From positions 3,147,001-3,211,000 of the forward strand of contig NZ_CP090059.1 of assembly GCF_021391395.1 (NCBI RefSeq): 64,000 bases of DNA. Direction: 5' to 3'. Of this stretch, positions 27,301-34,536 are shown one piece after another; within the stretch, counting starts at the first letter, position 1; the number at the start of each line of letters is the position of its first letter. Under the pieces are notes generated by a model, which was given only the letters and a program-made list of their open reading frames with translations, had not been told where the DNA came from and made no database searches. Origin of the DNA: Sphingomonas cannabina (lineage in GTDB: Bacteria > Pseudomonadota > Alphaproteobacteria > Sphingomonadales > Sphingomonadaceae). A program made the translations under genes and the position numbers.

Positions 27301-27474
27301 CTGCGACGCCCGCGCAGCCTCCTGCGACGCCTGCGCGGCGGGAGCGGCCGGGGACGCATCCTGCGCCTGCGCGACGCCGGCGAAGCCGACGATCACGCTG
27401 GCCGACAACATGAGATCGCGGGTGAAGCGGTTACGCGAAACGGTGCGCGAGCGGTGTGCGTGACGAGCGTGCAT
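24400..27474 (-). CDS. Large TonB-dependent receptor with heptad-repeat linker
   Basis: 1,024-residue outer-membrane receptor of the long carbohydrate-type TBDR class common in sphingomonads and Xanthomonas. Signal peptide reaches VAQAQ near residue 37. Six 7-residue repeats (ASQEAAR-like) occupy residues 49-90, directly followed by the TonB box EDIVVTGYRQS. Plug: DVGKFPDKNVADSLQRVPGV, RVSIRGLSSDLTLTELNG, SVEVFKSPEARLDEGGVGG. The barrel ends YVGLAYKF. I chose the ATG at 27474, with GGGAGGAC 9 bp upstream; an upstream frame to 27534 has no site. It leads the GH43-GH92-GH125-GH92 genes and is the presumed oligosaccharide importer. Confidence 0.94.
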   Translation of the reverse strand: MHARHAHRSRTVSRNRFTRDLMLSASVIVGFAGVAQAQDASPAAPAAQASQEAARASQEAARASQEAARASQEAAQASQEAGQASQQAAEDIVVTGYRQSIEASLEQKRNANAFVDVITAEDVGKFPDKNVADSLQRVPGVIIDRDGGEGSRVSIRGLSSDLTLTELNGNFIASADGDDPDRSFNYLLLPSNFIGSVEVFKSPEARLDEGGVGGVIINHTRKPFDLDPWSGSVQVEGTYADVSKKVEPTVSGMLSWHDPENRIGFLVGATYQERTNRTLSASGDSWHWWTDDKTTNPATDVNGNVFANDAAIDYWNSGQDAGTTTRDGTHYSGYWAPQSVAETIRDEKRKRLGIQATMQVKPFDNFTVTANYFRFQLNGNYTSSTIKIPEWGYGNFFTGATLDPSGTIFTGASFEVPPEGTGCRVPGNLCTMETPAPQDTYVRQKTVSNTYDVRGEWTHDRLGVNFVLGKTKATGGPSFQFFAQAKPRAGTVNGNMLSAWNFTDQSIAMQVSPDVLQNMLNGVAQIDLGSTGSGFTNSSISQRYAQVDVTRDFDSFIDSVQVGAKWRDGRVHRQTGRFEWYSDEANTLRFQDTPGGALALPEIFYPKSMGNIAGGFETNVFPAINIANYIDYLNKTYNGPVRVPEPQNVYDIGERIWAGYAQVNFKTDTIRGNLGVRVVNTKQTGTSTDTLYYEDDYCVNGPGGPFSPPPVGEDGNCLVIPQAQRERRVYSQNDESKSYTDVLPSFNIAWNVTPTLLARGAVSKVISRPGYGDLAGARSLTFNADPFVYDRAQFGALPGWFGNGGNFDLKPFNAWQYDLGLEWYFHRGSVVGVTLFRKDVSDFIVPVVVDLPQEVAGETVTVQQYATQANGSKAVSQGVEVYAQHTLDFGLGAQVNFTYNDTSIADVSLNGTNIGKSPLVGSAKTQINASVYYEHGPVLLRASYNRRGEVVRGLQSGLNVYDDPYEQVDLNASYDIFKNFQLTASVINLTKSEQRSHLGNDTKDRFVSNYYSGRRAYVGLAYKF
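27205..27330 (-). repeat. Six tandem 21-bp units encoding a heptad repeat
   Basis: Consecutive 21-bp units encode ASQEAAR x3, ASQEAAQ, ASQEAGQ and ASQQAAE. The units differ mostly at third codon positions while the protein heptad is nearly constant, which suggests selection at protein level. Alanine/glutamine/glutamate content favours a long helix. It lies between the signal peptide and the TonB box of the large TBDR. Confidence 0.9.
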
Positions 27475-27778
27475 TTCAGATAGTCCTCCCTCTGACGGAG
27501 GCGTCCACGGCCTCCGGCTTGTCCCTCGCTTCACGCCGCCCGGCCGGACGCGGTTCTAGGCCGTCCGATTCGCAGCAGCAGCGAAAGCAACATTGTTTCA
27601 GAATATAAAAAGCAATTTGTCAATTGGATCATTGGAGCGACGTTTTCAGCTGTCCGAACAAGGCACACCGAAAGCCCGGATTTCCGCCGCTCGGCGGGGC
27701 AGCGACGCCGGCACCGCCGCCCGCGCAGCGCCGGTGCGGTGCCGAAGCGCGACGAACGTCGCGCCTAGGCCACCCCGC
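27475..27778. promoter_or_regulatory. Promoter region of the large TBDR, with hairpin after GH2
   Basis: 304 bp without a gene. The minus-strand TBDR promoter is expected in the AT-rich island 27590-27630. A perfect 7-bp stem with 4-base loop (GCGCGAC-GAAC-GTCGCGC, 27747-27764) lies 15 bp after the GH2 stop but has no T-run. The 14-bp motif at 27613 is listed separately. Confidence 0.55.
27613..27626. promoter_or_regulatory. Candidate operator CAATTTGTCAATTG upstream of large TBDR
   Basis: Inverted repeat CAATT-TGTC-AATTG, 139 bp upstream of the TBDR start, inside an AT-rich island. It shares 11 of 14 bases with the site at 32189, upstream of the GH92 gene that opens the same strand's gene set. 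On the minus strand it also contains TTGACA, so part may be a -35 box. The ROK repressor encoded at 15730 is a possible binder; this is inference. Confidence 0.45.
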
Positions 27779-29707
27779 TCATCGCTTTCCGTCGCTCTCC
27801 CACAGCGGCGCGGCGATCCTGGCAAGCGACTCGGCGGGCGCCTTGGCCACCGCGCGGTCGTAGGTGAGCAGGCCGTTCACCTCGTCCTCGACGTCGGTGG
27901 TCTGGGTATAGACCGAGGCGCTGAGGCCATGGTCCTTCGCCTGGCGGATCACTTCCTCCAGCTTGCGGCGATAGCGGGCGAGATAGTCGCCCTCGTCCTT
28001 CGCGGTCTGATAGCCCCAGTTGCGCTTGCTAGGCCGCCAGATGTGCCCTTCGACCGGCAGGCCAATGCCGCCATATTCGCCGAGCACGATCGCCCGCACG
28101 CTCTGCCGCTCGGGCCGCCGCGGCACGTCCTCATAGGTGTGGATGTCGAACACGTCGGACACGGTCGGCGCGACGTCGAGCCAGCCGCTGTCGGCATTGA
28201 CCAGCCGGCTCGGGTCCATGCCCTTGACGTAGCGCGCCAGCGTCGCGGAATCATACTGGCCCCAGCCTTCGTTGTTCACCACCCACATCACGATCGACGG
28301 AAAGGCGCGCAGCCCGCCAACCATGCGGGCGAGCTCGTTCTGGTGCACCGCCATCAGGTCGGACGAGAACACCGCCTGGCTCTGGCTGGTGCCGGTGACG
28401 AACTGGTCCTCGCCCCCGCCCGACGGCATGTCCTGCCAGATCAGCATCCCGAGATGATCGGCGTCATAGTAATAGCGCGCCGGCTCGACCTTGATGTGCT
28501 TGCGCAGCATGTTGAATCCCGCCTTCTTGAGGAAGACGAGGTCGCTCTTCATCGCCTCCTCCGACGGCGGCGTGTAGAGCCCGTCGGGCCACCAGCCCTG
28601 GTCGAGCGTGCCGTTCTGGAAATAGGGCTTGTTGTTGAGCAGCAGCACCGGCTGGCCGGCGACGCGCCCCGGCCCGACCGAGATCTTGCGCATCGCGAAA
28701 TAGGTCTCGACCCGGTCGCGCGGCGCGCCGGCGACCCGCGCCGCGGCATAGGTATCGCGCTCGCCCTTGGTGAAGCGCGCATCATAGGAGACGCGGTCGC
28801 GCTCCGGCTTACCGGCATAGGGATCGCGCACCGTCACCAGCTCGGCGGTCAGGTCGTAGAGGAACGGGTCCTCGGGCGACCAGAGATGCGCATTCGGAAT
28901 CGCCAGCGTCGTATGGCGATTGGCGCGGATCAGGGTCGAGGCGATCGCCTTGCCGCCGCTCCGCGCGGTCAGGCGCACCGCATCGGTGTCATTGGCCCAG
29001 CCGCTGAGCGCGACGTCGACCTCCACCACCCCGCGGTCGATGTCGGGCGTCGCGCGCACGTCGGCAATATGGAGCTTCGGCACCGGCTCGAGCCACACGG
29101 TCTGCCAGATGCCGCTGACGGCAGTGTACCAGATGCCCGACGGATCGAGCGACTGCTTGCCCCGCGGCTGGCTGCCGGCGCTGGTCGGGTCGGCGACCTG
29201 GATCACCAGCTCGTTGCTACCCGGCCGCAGATAATCGGTGATGTCGAAACCGAACGCGTCGAAGCCGCCCTCGTGCGCCCCGACCATCGCGCCGTTGACC
29301 CACACCCGCGCCGCATAGTCGACCGCGCCGAAGTTCAGCTTCACATTCTGCCCGGCCCAATCGGCCGGCACGGTGAAGCTGCGGCGATACCACAGCCGAT
29401 CATCCGGCGTGACCTTGCGCGCGACGCCGGACAGCTTGGCCTCGACCGGGAACGGCACGAGGATCCGGCCGTCCCACTGCGCCGGCTGCGGCGCGGCGGC
29501 GCGGGTGATCGCATAGTCCCAGCGGCCATTGAGGTTCAGCCACTTGTCCCGTTTCATCTGCGGACGCGGATAGCTGCGCCAGACGTTCTCGGGCGTCACC
29601 TCCCGCCCCCAGCGCGTCATCACCTCGCCGGTATAGACCGCATCCTGCGCAACCGCACCCGACGCAAGCGCCAGCCCCAGCAGCGCGCCCGCCAGCTTCA
29701 CGATCAT
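27779..29707 (-). CDS. GH2 beta-glycosidase (beta-galactosidase/glucuronidase/mannosidase-like)
   Basis: 642-residue exported GH2 enzyme. Signal peptide MIVKLAGALLGLALASGAVA. Sugar-binding domain: YPRPQMKRDKWLNLNGRWDY and LWYRRSFTVPADWAG, then VWVNGAMVGAHEGGFDAF. An immunoglobulin-like domain follows, then the TIM barrel with acid/base Glu in WVVNNEGWGQYD and nucleophile Glu in VLGEYGGIGLP. The SD GAGGGG is 6 bp from the ATG at 29707 but abuts the ATG at 29713, so I chose the former. It follows GH92a by 10 bp. Substrate is open: removal of a beta-linked core mannose or galactose would fit the neighbouring mannosidases. Confidence 0.9.
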   Translation of the reverse strand: MIVKLAGALLGLALASGAVAQDAVYTGEVMTRWGREVTPENVWRSYPRPQMKRDKWLNLNGRWDYAITRAAAPQPAQWDGRILVPFPVEAKLSGVARKVTPDDRLWYRRSFTVPADWAGQNVKLNFGAVDYAARVWVNGAMVGAHEGGFDAFGFDITDYLRPGSNELVIQVADPTSAGSQPRGKQSLDPSGIWYTAVSGIWQTVWLEPVPKLHIADVRATPDIDRGVVEVDVALSGWANDTDAVRLTARSGGKAIASTLIRANRHTTLAIPNAHLWSPEDPFLYDLTAELVTVRDPYAGKPERDRVSYDARFTKGERDTYAAARVAGAPRDRVETYFAMRKISVGPGRVAGQPVLLLNNKPYFQNGTLDQGWWPDGLYTPPSEEAMKSDLVFLKKAGFNMLRKHIKVEPARYYYDADHLGMLIWQDMPSGGGEDQFVTGTSQSQAVFSSDLMAVHQNELARMVGGLRAFPSIVMWVVNNEGWGQYDSATLARYVKGMDPSRLVNADSGWLDVAPTVSDVFDIHTYEDVPRRPERQSVRAIVLGEYGGIGLPVEGHIWRPSKRNWGYQTAKDEGDYLARYRRKLEEVIRQAKDHGLSASVYTQTTDVEDEVNGLLTYDRAVAKAPAESLARIAAPLWESDGKR

Positions 29708-29717
29708 CGTCATCCCC

Positions 29718-32075
29718 TCATTTCCCCGACAGCGACGGCGGCGCATCGGTCGGCGCGCTGCCCCAGGCCGGATTTGGCTTCGGCCCCATCTCCAGCACCA
29801 GCTTCGCCCCATCCTTGATGTCGTCATGGCTGAACCAGGGCTTGGTCCAGCGCCGCCCATTCAGCGTCGCCGACTGGACGTACATGTTCGCCGCCGAGTT
29901 GTTCCGCGCAACGATCTCCAGCGTCCTGCCGTTGCCCAGCCGCAGCTTGACCGTGTCGAAGATCGGGCTGCCGAGGACATAATATTGGCTCGACGGATCG
30001 ACCGTGTAGAAGCCCATCGCGCTCAGCACGTACCAGGACGAGGTCGCCCCCTGATCGTCCATGCCGGGGAAGGCATAGCCCGAGGCGTCGCTGCCATAGA
30101 GCTGGTCGAGGATGCGCCGTGTCAGCGCCTGCGTCTTCCACGGCTGCCCGCTCCAGGCATAGAGATAGGGCGCATGCTGGTCCGGCTGGTTGCCCTGGAC
30201 ATACTGCCCGATCATGCCGGTGCAGTCGCGGCAGATGCCCTTGGGATTGTACGGCGTGCCGAAGAACTCATCGAGCTTGGCATTGAACGCCTTGCGCCCG
30301 CCGAGCAGGTCGATCAGCCCCTGCACATCGTGCGGCACCAGCCAGAGCGTCGACCAGCCCGACGCCTCCTTCATCATGAAGTTGTAATAGGGTTCGCCCG
30401 GATCGAACGGCGCGATCCACTTGCCGTTGGCGGTGCGCCCGCGGATGAAGCCGACCGAGCGGTCGAACACGTTGCGGTAGTTGAGCGCCCGCTGGCGGAA
30501 CAGCCGCGCATCGTCGTGCTTGCCAAGCCGCTCGGCATATTCGGCCATCGCGAAATCGTCCCACGCATATTCGAGCGTGGTCGCCGCCCCCGCCTTGCCG
30601 CCGGCATAGGGCGGGCTGGGGTTGCCGTCGGGGACGATGTCCGCGATCCAGCCGTTCTTCTGATACTCGGCGAGATAGTCGCGCGGCCCCTTGGGATCCA
30701 TCGCGTTCTTGCGCAGATATTCGTACGCCGCGGCATAGTCGAACGGGATGCCCCGCCGCCACGCGCCGAGATACAGGAACACCGCATTGTCGCCGTGGAA
30801 GGAGGTGTTCATGAACCCCTTCTCGCGCGCCATGTCGAGCTCGGACTGCATCACGTCGCGCGTCAGCTCGGGCTCCATCAGCTCGAGCAGCACGATCTGG
30901 TTGCGGCCGGTATCCCAGAAGGGCACCGGGCTGTAGCGGTCGTAGTCGACCGTCCGCGCCTGCCCCCTGGCGTCGGTGAACCGCTCGCCCTTGCCCGCGA
31001 TCAGCCGCGGGCTGGCGAAGGACTGGAACAGCGTCGAATAGAACAGCATCCGCTGCTTCGCCGTCCCGCCGGTGACCTGGACCCGATCGAGGATCTTGGC
31101 CCATTCCCCGCGCGCCGCATCATGGACGCGCTGGAAATCCCAGCCCGGCTGCTCCGCGCGCAGCCGCTGCTCGGCCTCGGCATAGCTGTGGCCATGCGCC
31201 ATCTTCATCAGCACCGTCTCGCCGGCACCCGTAGCGAAGGTGAGATAGGCGCCCGCATAGCTGCCGGAGACGCTGCGCCTGCCCGGCTCGACGCCCTTGT
31301 CGCCGATGCCCCAGCCCTTGTGCTCGCTGGTCGCGCGGAAGGTGCCGGAGGCAGTGAACGGCCGCGAGAACTCCGCGACGAAATAGGGCCCGTCGGCGCC
31401 ATGCCCTGCGTCGCGGTCCTGCGAATGCCCGCGGACGGTACGGTCGCCGACGATCTCCACCTCGCCGCCATCGCGGCGCAGGTTGACGATGACGTTCGAC
31501 CGCTTGTTCTCGGGGAAGGTGAACCGCATCAGGCTGGTCCACTGCGTCGCGGTCAGCTCCGCCTTGGTCCGGAAAGTGTCGAGATAGACCGAATAATAGC
31601 CGGGCGACGCCTTCTCGCGCGACTTGTCGTACCAGGCCTGGCTATAGGCCGGCGGCACCGTCCAGTCGCCGACCACCGGCATGACGATCGGCTCGGCCCG
31701 CGCACCATAGGAGCTGCCGCCGCCCCCGGTGAAGCCGATCATTGTCGGATTGGGATAATGATAGGGCGCCGGGACGCCGAACGGATAGCTCAGCTCGACA
31801 TTGACGTTGACCGGCGCCGCCTCGGTCGAGCTGTGCGGCAGCCGCGCGCCCGGCGAGGTCTGGCCCGAATAGGCCGGCTCCCCCGGCGGCGGCGCATTGC
31901 CGAGCAGCTCGGGCCGGTCGAGCGGCGCGGTGCCGACGAGGGGGTTGGCCTCGTCGACGGGTTGTCGGGACTGCCCGGCCTGGGCACAGGCCACGCCCGC
32001 GCCGGCGATGGCGCAGGCCGCCGCGGCTGCAAAAAGGAACGTGCGCCGACGCGCGTTTGGAGACTGAATCGCCAT
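29718..32075 (-). CDS. Divergent GH92 glycosidase (copy a)
   Basis: 785-residue exported GH92 member opening the minus-strand gene set. Signal peptide: RRRTFLFAAAAACAIAGAGV. The N-terminal region is unusual: a Pro-rich insert (NAPPPGEPAYSGQTSPG), then GFTGGGGSSYGARAEPIVMP where the other copies have GFSHTHLSG or QTHQPSPW. The likely catalytic Glu is kept (MMKEASGWSTLWLVPHDVQG), but the acidic motif reads GMDDQGATSSWYVLSAMGFY instead of GNDDCGQMSAW. Such changes often mark GH92 subgroups with other aglycone preference. The start is ATG 32075; the adjacent GTG at 32078 is an alternative. Confidence 0.87.
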   Translation of the reverse strand: MAIQSPNARRRTFLFAAAAACAIAGAGVACAQAGQSRQPVDEANPLVGTAPLDRPELLGNAPPPGEPAYSGQTSPGARLPHSSTEAAPVNVNVELSYPFGVPAPYHYPNPTMIGFTGGGGSSYGARAEPIVMPVVGDWTVPPAYSQAWYDKSREKASPGYYSVYLDTFRTKAELTATQWTSLMRFTFPENKRSNVIVNLRRDGGEVEIVGDRTVRGHSQDRDAGHGADGPYFVAEFSRPFTASGTFRATSEHKGWGIGDKGVEPGRRSVSGSYAGAYLTFATGAGETVLMKMAHGHSYAEAEQRLRAEQPGWDFQRVHDAARGEWAKILDRVQVTGGTAKQRMLFYSTLFQSFASPRLIAGKGERFTDARGQARTVDYDRYSPVPFWDTGRNQIVLLELMEPELTRDVMQSELDMAREKGFMNTSFHGDNAVFLYLGAWRRGIPFDYAAAYEYLRKNAMDPKGPRDYLAEYQKNGWIADIVPDGNPSPPYAGGKAGAATTLEYAWDDFAMAEYAERLGKHDDARLFRQRALNYRNVFDRSVGFIRGRTANGKWIAPFDPGEPYYNFMMKEASGWSTLWLVPHDVQGLIDLLGGRKAFNAKLDEFFGTPYNPKGICRDCTGMIGQYVQGNQPDQHAPYLYAWSGQPWKTQALTRRILDQLYGSDASGYAFPGMDDQGATSSWYVLSAMGFYTVDPSSQYYVLGSPIFDTVKLRLGNGRTLEIVARNNSAANMYVQSATLNGRRWTKPWFSHDDIKDGAKLVLEMGPKPNPAWGSAPTDAPPSLSGK

Positions 32076-32188
32076 CACCCCCTCATTCGCTGCGAGGGCG
32101 TGCGCCCTCTCCCATGCTTCTGTTATCGCCGCGCGATCGCCGGCCGAGCCGTTGACCGCCCGATCGCCTCAACCTCGATTAAATAAAA

Positions 32189-32202
32189 CTTTTTGTCAAA
32201 TG
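32189..32202. promoter_or_regulatory. Candidate operator CTTTTTGTCAAATG upstream of GH92a
   Basis: Matches 11 of 14 bases of the site at 27613 and lies 114 bp upstream of GH92a, within the AT-rich stretch ATTAAATAAAACTTTTTGTC. On the minus strand it reads CATTTGACAAAAAG. Likely a promoter element or operator shared by the two transcription units of the mannan region. Confidence 0.45.
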
Positions 32203-32234
32203 AAAGCCGTTAGCGTGCTACGGCAATCGGATTC

Positions 32235-32375
32235 CAATCCTCCCCCGCGAGGGGGAGGTGGCACGCGAAGTGTGACGGAGGGGGAGGAAGCAAACCGATG
32301 GCGAGTCGCCACCCTCCCCCTCCGTCAGCTCCCGCTTCGCGAGAACTGCCACCTCCCCCTCGCGGGGGAGGATTG
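32235..32375. repeat. Large inverted repeat between divergent GH92a and xylX
   Basis: CAATCCTCCCCCGCGAGGGG at the left end is matched by its reverse complement at the right end (CTCGCGGGGGAGGATTG), with further complementary stretches inside (GACGGAGGGGGAGG with CCTCCCCCTCCGTC). The whole 141 bp can fold as one branched hairpin. The same family occurs at 36877. It fills much of the 440-bp gap between the mannan and xylan regions; no gene is seen there. Confidence 0.85.
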
Positions 32376-32481
32376 AAAGGGGATACGCACTCTCCACGGG
32401 GCTTGAATGTCGATCTCTCTAACGAAAGGACCGATCATATCCGACCAAGGTTTCGCTTGACACTCGCCCCCTCTCACAAGA

Positions 32482-32495
32482 TGGTAGCGCTACCA
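32482..32495. promoter_or_regulatory. LacI-type operator, perfect palindrome TGGTAGCGCTACCA
   Basis: A perfect 14-bp palindrome 22 bp before the xylX start. The central AGCGCT with flanking TGGT/ACCA is a LacI-family operator and closely resembles the site described for the Caulobacter xylose regulon. Its position suits repression of xylX-xylB-xylC-porter by the LacI protein encoded at 37022-38086. Confidence 0.85.
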
Positions 32496-32517
32496 CCTAT
32501 TCAAGACTGGGACGGGG

Positions 32518-33696
32518 ATGTTTGACAGGATTTTCAGCGCGGATCGCGCCTTGCCGGAGGACTGGCGGCAGGGCAAATTCCTCGGCCGGCTGGAAGGCCC
32601 CGAAGGCCCGAGCCCGATCCTCGTCGCGAACGGCATCGCCTATGACATGGCCGCCGTCGCCCCGACCGTCTCCGCGCTGGTCGAACGACGCGCCTTCACA
32701 TCCGCAGGCGGCCGCGCGCTCGGCCCGCTCGACGAGCTCGCGATCGGCATCGGCCCCGACCACGGCGCCGGCTACGGCCTGCTGAGCCCGCTCGACCTCC
32801 AGGTCGTCAAGGCGGCCGGCGTCACCTTCGCCGTCTCCACGCTGGAACGCGTGATCGAGGAACGCGCGCTCGGCGACGCCAACGCCGCGGCGGCGGTGCG
32901 TGCCCGGCTCGAAACCATCATCGGCGGCTCGCTGCGCGCCGTTACCCCCGGGTCCGCCGAAGCGGCATCGCTCAAGGAAGCGCTGATCGCCGAGGGCATG
33001 TGGTCGCAATATCTCGAGGTCGCGATCGGCCCCGATGCCGAGATCTTCACCAAGGCGCCGGTGCTGGCGACAGTCGGCTGGGGCGCGGAGATCGGCGTGC
33101 GGTCCGATTCGACCTGGAACAACCCCGAGCCGGAGGTCGTGCTGCTGGCGGATTCACGGGGCCAGGCAGTCGGCGCCGCGCTCGGCAACGACGTCAACCT
33201 GCGCGATTTCGAAGGCCGTTCCGCCCTGCTGCTGAGCAAGGCCAAGGACAACAATGCCTCCTGCTCGATCGGCCCCTTCTTCCGCCTGTTCGACGACGGC
33301 TTCACCATGGACGACGTGCGCCGTGCCGAGGTCGAACTGCTGATCGAGGGCGAGGACGGCTATCGCCTCGAAGGCCGCAGCAACATGAGCGAGATCAGCC
33401 GCGATCCCGAGATCCTGCTCAAGCAGACGATGAGCGAGCACCATTATCCCGACGGCTTCGTGCTGTTCCTCGGTACCTTGTTCGCCCCGACCCAGGACCG
33501 CGACGAGCCGCAGCGCGGCTTCACCCACAAGGTCGGCGACGTCGTGACGATCGCCGCGCCCCGCCTCGGCCGCCTCGCCAACCGCGTCGTCACCGCCAGG
33601 GACGCGGCGCCATGGCGCTTCGGAATCGGCGCGCTGATGAGCAACCTCGCCGCACGCGGCCTGCTCGGTACGCGCCAGCCCGAGACCGCCGAGTGA
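32518..33696 (+). CDS. xylX: 2-keto-3-deoxy-D-xylonate dehydratase, FAH family
   Basis: 392-residue cytosolic enzyme of the Weimberg pathway. It dehydrates 2-keto-3-deoxy-xylonate to alpha-ketoglutarate semialdehyde. The sequence closely follows Caulobacter XylX as I remember it: GVTFAVSTLERVIEERA, SQYLEVAIGPDAEIFTKAPV, WNNPEPEVVLL, ALGNDVNLRDFEGRSALLLS, KAKDNNASCSIGPFFRLFD and YPDGFVLFLGTLFAPTQDRD. These cover the FAH-fold metal and substrate site. It is first in an operon with xylB, xylC and a sugar porter, directly behind a LacI operator. Confusion with other FAH-family (AraD1-type) enzymes is possible, but the neighbours favour xylose. Confidence 0.92.
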   Translation: MFDRIFSADRALPEDWRQGKFLGRLEGPEGPSPILVANGIAYDMAAVAPTVSALVERRAFTSAGGRALGPLDELAIGIGPDHGAGYGLLSPLDLQVVKAAGVTFAVSTLERVIEERALGDANAAAAVRARLETIIGGSLRAVTPGSAEAASLKEALIAEGMWSQYLEVAIGPDAEIFTKAPVLATVGWGAEIGVRSDSTWNNPEPEVVLLADSRGQAVGAALGNDVNLRDFEGRSALLLSKAKDNNASCSIGPFFRLFDDGFTMDDVRRAEVELLIEGEDGYRLEGRSNMSEISRDPEILLKQTMSEHHYPDGFVLFLGTLFAPTQDRDEPQRGFTHKVGDVVTIAAPRLGRLANRVVTARDAAPWRFGIGALMSNLAARGLLGTRQPETAE

Positions 33697-33743
33697 CCGA
33701 CCTCACCGCCTCCGCTCCGGAGCCGGCACCCGATCAGGACCCT

Positions 33744-34535
33744 ATGTTGAGTATCTCCGAGACATCCTCCGTGACCCAGCACGCCATCTATCCCAGCCTG
33801 GCCGACAAGCGCGTGCTCGTGACCGGCGGCGGCAGCGGCATCGGCGCGGGCCTGGTGGAGGCGTTCGCCCGCCAGGGATCGCGCGTCGCCTTCATCGATA
33901 TCCTCGAGGAGGAAAGCCGCGCGCTGGTCGACCGGCTCGCGCCGGACAGCCGCCACGCGCCGCGGTTCACCCATTGCGACCTGACCGACGTCGCCGCCCT
34001 CCAGCGCACGCTGGGCGAGATCGAGCGCGAGCTCGGCGGCTTCGACGTCCTCGTCAACAACGCCGCCAGCGATGACCGCCATGCGATCGAGCAGGTCACG
34101 CCCGACTATTGGGACGAGCGCATGGCGGTGAACCTGCGCCATCAGTTCTTCGCCGCGCAGGCGGTGGTGCCGGCGATGAAGCGGGGCGGCGGCGGCGTGA
34201 TCCTCAACTTCGGCTCGATCAGCTGGCACCTCGCGCTCGGCGAGCTGGTGCTCTACCAGACCGCCAAGGCGGCGATCGAGGGCCTGACGCGCAGCCTCGC
34301 GCGCGACCTCGGCCGCGCCAACATCCGCGTCAACACCATCGTGCCGGGCAACGTCCAGACGCCGCGCCAGATGAAATGGTACACGCCCGAGGGCGAGGCG
34401 GAGATCGTCGCGGCGCAATGCCTCGACGGACGCATCCAGCCCGAGGACGTCGCCGCGCTGGTGCTCTTCCTCGCCTCGGACGATGCGCGTATGTGCACGG
34501 GTCACGACTATTTCGTCGACGCGGGGTGGCGCTGA
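33744..34535 (+). CDS. xylB: D-xylose 1-dehydrogenase, SDR family
   Basis: 263-residue NAD-dependent short-chain dehydrogenase oxidising D-xylose to xylonolactone. Marks: AIYPSLADKRVLVTGGGSGI with the GGGSGIG cofactor loop, NNAASDDRH, the Ser in NFGSISWHLALGELVLY, the YxxxK pair (YQTAKAA), PGNVQTPRQMKWYTPEGEAE and the C-terminal CTGHDYFVDAGWR. This is close to Caulobacter XylB. Two starts are possible: GTG at 33693 overlapping the xylX stop (280 residues), or ATG at 33744 with CAGGA upstream. I prefer the latter because homologues begin just before AIYPSL. xylC follows after 1 bp. Confidence 0.92.
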   Translation: MLSISETSSVTQHAIYPSLADKRVLVTGGGSGIGAGLVEAFARQGSRVAFIDILEEESRALVDRLAPDSRHAPRFTHCDLTDVAALQRTLGEIERELGGFDVLVNNAASDDRHAIEQVTPDYWDERMAVNLRHQFFAAQAVVPAMKRGGGGVILNFGSISWHLALGELVLYQTAKAAIEGLTRSLARDLGRANIRVNTIVPGNVQTPRQMKWYTPEGEAEIVAAQCLDGRIQPEDVAALVLFLASDDARMCTGHDYFVDAGWR

Positions 34536-34536
34536 C

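Noticed and set aside
27205..27330. CRISPR-like array
   Set aside because: The 21-bp units are contiguous, without spacers, in frame with a TBDR, and encode a heptad.
32213..32227. Second LacI-like site (TTAGCGTGCTA) upstream of xylX
   Set aside because: The half-sites are spaced by an extra base and the symmetry is poor compared with the perfect site at 32482.
32235..32375. Insertion-sequence or MITE remnant
   Set aside because: No transposase and no visible target duplication; the family recurs at gene ends, so I list it as an intergenic repeat, although a MITE origin is not excluded.
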